Assembly: GCF_023159225.1 (NCBI RefSeq)
Contig: NC_063166.1
Location: 73,658,575-73,722,574 of the forward strand
DNA length: 64,000 nucleotides
Direction of reading: 5' to 3'
DNA from: Perognathus longimembris pacificus
Taxonomy: Eukaryota > Chordata > Mammalia > Rodentia > Heteromyidae
Shown: positions 53,701-61,700 of the stretch, piece by piece
Layout: each line of letters begins with the position of its first letter
Numbering within the stretch: position 1 is the stretch's first letter
Translations under genes and position numbers: made by a program
The notes under the pieces: model-generated
Seen by the model: the letters and a program-made list of their open reading frames with translations, nothing else
Databases searched by the model: none
Told to the model about the DNA's origin: nothing

Positions 53701-56700
53701 ACCAGACAGGGAGAGTGAATGGATTTTCCTCCTTCATTTTCAGGGCACGAATGGGGGTGGTGGTGGCGACGATGGTGAATTCTGGACCTCATGCTTGCTA
53801 GGCAGGACAACTACCACTTAAGCCACTGTCTGCGATTTTGTGTTTTGTCTTTTTTTTTTTTTTTGCCAGTCCTGGGCCTTAGACTCAGGGCCTGAGCACG
53901 GTCCCTGGCTTCTTTTTGCTTAAGGCTAGCACTCTGCCACTTGAGCCACAGTGCCACTTCTGGCCATTTTCTACATATGTGGTGCTGGGGAATCCAACCC
54001 AGGGCTTCATGTATATGAGGCGAGCACTCTTGCCACTAAACCATATTCCCAGCCCCTGTGTTTTGTTATTTTTGATGTAGGGTCTTATTTCTATGCCTGG
54101 GCTGGCCTGTACTGTGACCCTCCTATTTATGCTTCCTTCTGTTGCCAGGATGACAGATGCATGCCATTGTCCCAGCCACTGGGTTGTAATGAAGGGGGGA
54201 GGGGATCGAGGTGGGGTTGGCCTTGAACTCTTGAGCCCCTGAATATGGCCTTCAAGTAGTTTGGATTACAGGTTTGAACCACTATGCCTAGCTTTTCTTT
54301 TCTTACTGGGAACTGAACTCAGGGCTTTGAAATTGCTAGGTAGGTATTCTACCACCTGAGCTATGCCTCCTCTGGCTTCTTGTCTTTTTTGAGACAGTCT
54401 CGCTACATAGCCAGGCTGGCTGGCCTCTAACTTGATCAGTCCTCCTGACACAGCCTCTTGAGGACTGAGATTACAGATGTACGCTATCATGCATAGCTTA
54501 TACTTCTTTTCTTTTTCAACAGAAAGCCAACAACCACTTTTTGAGTACATATTTTAAGGATTTATGAAATCAAGGAAGCAAGTGGAACTAGTTTTCCTAT
54601 TTTTACTTAATTGTGATTGGGCTAAGAGAACCTTATTAAAAATCATTCTATTCTCAAAGAGGGACTATTCAGATCTCCGGCTCTTTCCTCTAATACTGAC
54701 CCCCCTTAACTACATGTGTGTAAATAGAGTTTGTTGACTCTTATTTTTATTTTTTTTTTTTTGCCAGTCCTGGGCCTTGGACTCATGGCCTGAGCACTGT
54801 CCCTGGCTTCTTTTTGCTCAAGGCTAGCACTCTGCCACTTGAGCCACAGCGCCACCCCTGGCCGTTTTCTGTATATGTGGTGCTGGGGAATTGAACCCAG
54901 GGCCTCATGTATACCGAGGCAAGCACTCTTGCCACTAGGCCATATCCCCAGCCCCGAGTTTGTTGACTCTTGAATAACTACTTTTAGAAGTTATCTAGTT
55001 AATCTCACTTATAGGAAGTCAGAATTAATAAATATTATATATTCTCAATTATCTTGTCCCCTTCCCCCCACGACATAGGATTATCATAAAACCCCGGAGG
55101 GACCTTCCAGACAAGTTAATCCAACCTCTTCATCTCATCAGGAAACTGGAGTCCAGAGGAAAGCACTACCTCAGTGGGCCCACCAGAATGCCTCATCGCT
55201 CTTTGGTTTTAGGTCGGTGGGGTGTTCATGTCACTATCTCCTCTAGTCTACACTGTACAGAACTGAGATAATGCCTCAGTGGAACTATTCCATGCCACCA
55301 TAGTGTTTACAAGGAGGTTCTTGGGCATCGTGCTCTCTGCCCCATTTAAGAATAGGGAGTGTGGCGAGGGGTCAATGGAAGACTGGGAAGCAGGAAGAAG
55401 TTTTCTTTGCAGCCATACCAGATGGGAGATATATTTTTCCCAAATTGCCAAATTTCATAAAGCTAGAGGGAGTACAAAGAAGTAACTGGATATGCTATGT
55501 GGTGCTTCATCAGAAGAACAGTTATAAAGACTCTCAGAATTGCAGTTTTGATGATTTGTTCATCACTAGCTTATGCTGCAGTAGTCTTTTTAGCTGAGTT
55601 CTCAGACAAGCAAGTAACTCTGGTAATTTATACCTTTCTTTGGGCTTATACTTTATGGCATTTATTGCTCTCAAAGGCTTGATAAAGACTTGTGGCTATA
55701 ATAAGACAGCTTTAATTCCCTTTGTTAATGAAGGAGGGTGTCTGAAATGGTCTGACATATGACAGAGTGGTATTTTAAAATCACAATATCGATGACCAGG
55801 GCCTGGCTTAGGGAGTGTCATAGAATTCTGGGAATTGTGTCCAGAGGGTATCCAGGTCTCATCAGACTCCCTAGTCTTTAGGATAACATCATCACCATTT
55901 ATGGATTTTGGAAATAACCTAATTTCACAGGAGAGAACAAAAACACTTGCCCTCCAGCTACTTTCCCTGTTGTCATCTTTACCTCTTCTGGGCTTCTTTG
56001 CCGATAAGATCCATTTCTGATGTTCTCCTGAACATCTCCTCTTGAACCCAGTATCCTTGGTTACCTGGTCCCAGCATTTCAGGTCGGCAGATTTCCTTGC
56101 GGTTGCAACGCTGGTAAATAGTGACCAGACGCCGGAGACGAGCCGTAAGAGCAGATGAGACTGGCCACGGTGATTTGTCTGGGTCAGAGCCATCCTGGGC
56201 TTCAAACATCAGTGAAGACATTAGTATTTACAAACAGAACTAAGACAAGAACAACTGGACTTTTCCCTCATCCCCTTTTGTTAAAAAACAAGGCTGACCT
56301 AACAACTTGATCAATCATTACCATTTAAACAATAGTGCAAGAGATAGGCATGTCAGGAAGGGCTGTGATTTTGCTTCAGCTTTATGTTATGAATGGCATA
56401 CTCTCTCTTGAATAAACATATCATTTTCTAGGGGGCAGAACCACTCTATAGCACATGAATGAGCGAACTGCAGCCTTTGCCATATACACTACTGGTTTCT
56501 GTATAGTTTGGCCCTTCCAGGGCCTCTGATAAGCGTGAATTCAGACAATGCACAATCAACAGAGCATTCCGTTGCTACCTTTCCTAAGATGATCATAATC
56601 TTTCTCAATGAAATCACGATTCCTTTTTATCTCTCCAACCTAGCTTACTTTCAACTTTCATTCGATGTCAGGCAGAGGAAGCCAGAGCCGCATGCGACTC

Positions 56701-58677
56701 CAGTGGGGTCAACTTAGTTTTTAAAGTTTCTTCTTAAAAAAAAAAAATAGCATTTTCATGACACATAACTGCAGGATGACTACATTCTGGGACCTTACTT
56801 TTCTTTGCCTTCAGAAGGACACAGTCTCACCTGCCCGGCTGTCATCCTTTTTTTCACCAAAAATGGCATCACCACCGCCATCACCAGGACTCTCCTAAGG
56901 ATAAAGGAAGCCATTCCATCAGCAAAACTGCAGCTTAGAAGAAAGCACCTCTGAGAAACCCTATATGGAAGAAATAAGCATGCACAGAAGAAAGGCATCC
57001 CTGCCTACTAAGGAACCGAGGCTGTTCCTGACAGGCACAGTGCACTTATGCACAGATTCAAAGGAGCTAGAAGCTTGTCTGAAGTCTCTCTCCCCCTGGT
57101 TCCTGTGCGCCCCCCCTCTGAGAATAAGTTTAAAGAATGATGAGCTGGCAAACTCTCTCTGGCAATTACATCTACAAGCAGTGTTTTAGCTGTGAATTTA
57201 AATATTTGCTTTATCATTGTCACTTGGAATTTAATACTGTCATTTCACCAAGACTATGCCTGCACTTTTGTCTTTTTTTTTTTGCTGGGAAGTAGTGTCA
57301 GGCTCACGTTCATTATGGTTAGCTTATTTCACAGGAACAGACACTATTTTCATAAAACATGACTGCTGCAGGCAGGAGACCTGATGGTGCAAAACCCCAG
57401 GAATTTAAAATTAAAACGATGACTTCAAGCTCCAACTAAATCTGGAGTAAGATCATAGGCACGGAGCCTTGTCCAAGTTGGTGTACTTGTCAAACTAGCA
57501 CTAATGGATTCCTTTACAAGCTCTGTCTTGGTTTCAGGAATGGAACTTTATATATGTGCACACATGGGAGTGTGTGGGTGGAAACGAGATCATGCCTTCA
57601 ACAAGACTGTTTTAACACCAAAACATACGGTTATCTCAACTAATAACATCTTTTGTCATCATTTGATGGCATAGAGCAACCTTGGGACTCAAGACTTTGC
57701 CATGTTAGAGGGTCAGAGGACAAGAGGCCTGCTTTCAGTGAACTGTGGCCTGCATTCATTTCTGTGTGACCCTCAAATTAAGAATGGTTCTTATGATTCT
57801 AGGTAGTAAAAAGAAAGAAGAACCTAAGACAGAGAGCAGAAGTATAGAGTCGTTATCTGGTGCTTTACTGAAAGTGCTTGCTGGCCTTGGACAGGGGACC
57901 TGCAGCAATGGATAGAATAGGAATGGACAGATTCCTATGGCCAAGAGTTCAGCAAACTCTCAGCTTCTAGGGCCTGACAAGAAAGCTCTGAGAAGGCAAA
58001 AAGGAACAAAACTCTGCATATGGTTTATCTTGTTTGGTTATCTGACCTGTATCATGAACTAGAAACTATTACTACCCTCATCTTACAGATACACAAAACA
58101 AGGCCTAAAAAGAAGCACAGTGACCTGGCTAACAAGCGGTAGAGACAGGCTTCAGACCAGACAGTCTGATGTGAGAGCCAAGTGAGCTAAAAAAATGGCA
58201 GCAAGAGGGTCCTGGAGGAAAGTCTTTTTGGAGAGTGGAAAGGTATTCAGAGCTGGGAAGCACTCCTTCACCTCCTTTCTCCAGGCAACAACTGTTTCCT
58301 GCCATGTAAGGTCCATAAAGCATGGAAAACCCAGGAGGATTTATCATATCTTTTGTTTAAGTGGCACTGGAGTTTTGAGCTCAGGGCTTCATGTTTGTTA
58401 GGCAGGTACTCTACCACTTGAACCACAATCACAGCCTTTTAAAAAATCCTTTTTGCTTTAGGGTCATGTAATTTTGGCTTGGGCCGGGCTGGCCTTCCTG
58501 TGCAGTGTAGCTGGGATCACAGGCATACACCACCAAGGACCAGCTAACTTATCTAATTGTCTTGATTTGGCAGTAGTGGGGTACGAACTCAGTGCTTCAC
58601 ACTTGCTGGGCATGTGTTCTACCACTGGAGTTATATTCCTAAGCCATACCTTTTCTGGTTATTTCTGAGATGGGGGG

Positions 58678-58761
<84 letters not shown>

Positions 58762-61700
58762 AGCTGGCCTGGACAGTGATCTTCCTATATCATGTCTTGC
58801 TGTAGCTTGGATGATGGGCAGGTAGCACCATGTCCAGCTTTTTCTGTTCAGATGGGGAATCTCATAAACTTTTTGCCTGGGGTAGGCTTCAACCACAATG
58901 CTCCTGATCTCTCATGAATAGCTGGGATTACCGGCATGAACCCACTGAACCCAACTATTGTATATTTTCAAGTGACACTTAAATATGCCATCTCATCCTG
59001 TCCTATTAGGAAGATAAAAGCAAACCTGCCTGCTATGCCTATCCATGACTCTTCTGGGGGGAACCTTTTATAGGACATTCAAAGAGGAGCTGCGGGACCA
59101 ATCCTCTGAATGCTGGAATGTTCCACAGCCTACAAAACATGGGTGGTAGGCCCCAGAAGGATGCTGTTTCTCCTAACACATGTGTGTATTCTCAGATCCC
59201 AGAGCCATGGAGCAGGCTTCCAGCCTGGTGTGAGGTGTCCAGTCCACTCAGCAGACAGGAAACACGAAGAGTCTCAGCAAGTTCTCAGCTAGTGAAAGCT
59301 TTTAGTATTAACAAGTGCCTTTTCCAGTGGCTTGTCCTCTCGTGGAGGTATTTCTCCTTTCTGGAAATGATGATGAAGCAGCCTTGGCTTGTCAGAAGCC
59401 AAAGTAAGAAAGATGTCATTACTTAGATGGGTGACGTGCTAGGGCAGTGACAGTCCCCTACATGGAAGTCAACAAGGCCTGGCATCTCAACTGCATAATA
59501 AATCCTACCTCAATTTCTGCTTGTATGAGTCACTGAGAATAAAGACTCCTCTTAGAACTCAGTTCAGAACGAGGGGCCGAGAGTGCTGACAGCAGAATGT
59601 CAACAACCAAAGACACACCATACTGGACACACCATGCAAATTCTCCATCCTGAGGGCACATGTGATTTGGAGTCTTACTGTCTGGGCTCTGGACTTCGGG
59701 GAAGTGTTTCCATTTCTCCCAAGCTCATTTCTTTTTTTGCAAAGAAGGGTGACTGTGGAGCAGAAATTTAATGAAATGCTGGTTCAAAGCAAACACCTGT
59801 CACATGGTTGCTGGGATGAAGAAAATATCAGCACGCAACCCAACTACTAGCTCATCACTCAATATGTGCACTAAGAAAGAGTTCACAGGATAGACAAACT
59901 GTGGTACTAATGACATCTAAGTGCATGGAGTCCAGGTAAGTTGCTGGATACCATATTCAGTATTTTATCCAGGTCTTTTTTTGGGGTGTGTTTGGCAGGG
60001 AAGTTCTGGGGTTTAAACTCAGTTTTGGGGTTTCAAGCTTGCTAGGCAGGAGTCACATCTCCAGCCTTGCCTTGTACTCAGTACTTTATACAAATTTCTC
60101 ACTCATTTTAATAACCCATTCTAGACATGGGAAAATTATGGAAAAGGAGGCTGGTATCTCATCCTAGATTACAAATACTTTTCAATCCTGAAGATGAAAT
60201 TCAAACCCAGGAGATCTGACTAGTGAGATCTTAATTGTCCTAGAGTCTGTGCTGATGGTAAAGAAATACTGTGCTGACTTCAAAGCACTGTCAGTAGCTA
60301 AAAGTAGCTTCACTTCACACATGACGTCCCCGCTATAGTGCAGAGCTCCAGTGTCCTTGTCTGAAATCAGAAGGCCTGGATTCCCTTGCTGTGGCTCCCC
60401 CTCCAGGCCTGCCTGCTCCCACTATTGGGTCCTGGCATGCCAGAGGTGGTAATAACAGTGGCAGTGCAGACTGGGGGAGTCCTGAAGACACAGAGACCTT
60501 CTTCCACGTTTTTCCAAAACCCCAGAGCCAAGACAACAGAGGATGAGCTGTCTTTCTATAGTCAGCCAAACAACAAGTAACGAAAACAGTGAAAAATATA
60601 AAGTCCCTAGTATCTGGAGCTCTGTCAGGTAGCTGTAAAGACAATGAATAGAGGCTATGCAGTAAGGTAAGTGCTCTGTAACACAATGGGAAAACGAAAG
60701 TTGCCAGCTCTGCCAGATAGGAACGAGGTGGAAAGACGTGTAAAAGTTGACTTAAGCTTGATACTGAAGGATTTCCAGTGTTCATGCCTTTCATAAAGAG
60801 ATCTATTAAAAGATATTAATGGCTAATGCTATATATGCATGTATTCACATATATGCATATAATATATGAATAAAATTTCACCTTTCTGTTGGTGCCAGTC
60901 CTAGGGCTTGAACTCAGGACTTGGGTGCTGTCATTGAGGTTTTTTGCTCAAGGATAACGCTCTTCTACTTGAGCCACAGTTCTACTTATAACTCTTTGGA
61001 AGTTCACCGGAGGAAAGAATTTCACAGATTTTCCTGCCAGGGCTGGCTTAAAACTGCAATGCTCAGCTCTCAGCCTCCCGAGTAGCTAGGAAGACAGGCA
61101 GGAGCTACCAGTGTACAGCAGCTAACACTACACTTAATAGTTAAAGACTCATCTTGCTTCCACATCAGGAGTATCAGGAACTGCTCTCATTCACACAAGG
61201 AAATAAGTTTTTCCCAGTGCAGTAAGGGAATGAAAAGAAATAAAAATTATACAGATCAGAAAGGAACAACTGAAACCGTCCTTATGTGTAGATGATGTGG
61301 CGCTGACAAGGGAAATACTGAGAAACCTGTGAAAAAAAGCTCCTAGAAATGAAAAGTGAGTCCGGTGAGGTTGTAGGACATAAGACAAATAGATCCACTG
61401 TCATGTTTTCTGTGAACCAGCAAGGAATACAGGGATAACAAAGTTAAAAATATTTACAACCATTCCAAAGAAAATGAAATACCAAAGTGTGATTTAACAA
61501 ATGTACAGAACTTGAATGTTGAAAAGTACAGGATGTTGGTGAAAAAGCTTAGAGAGGTTAAAAAGTAAAGAGATGTATAGTAAGATGTAATACAGCTAAA
61601 CACAATGTGGTGAAGATGCCAAATCTCAAAAGTAACAAAAGAGCTCAATGCAATTCCTATGCAATTTCAGCAAGACTTTCTGTAGATACAGGTTAACTTT

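Larger units (their letters stand above)
53690..55982 (-). other. CHD6 intron
   Basis: The lower half is SINE-dense (53770-54955, including two IDL-Geo copies with clear target duplications). The upper half, 54972-55982, is unique apart from a weak MIR-like stretch at about 55085-55160 (ACCTCTTCATCTCATCAGG). Confidence 0.5.
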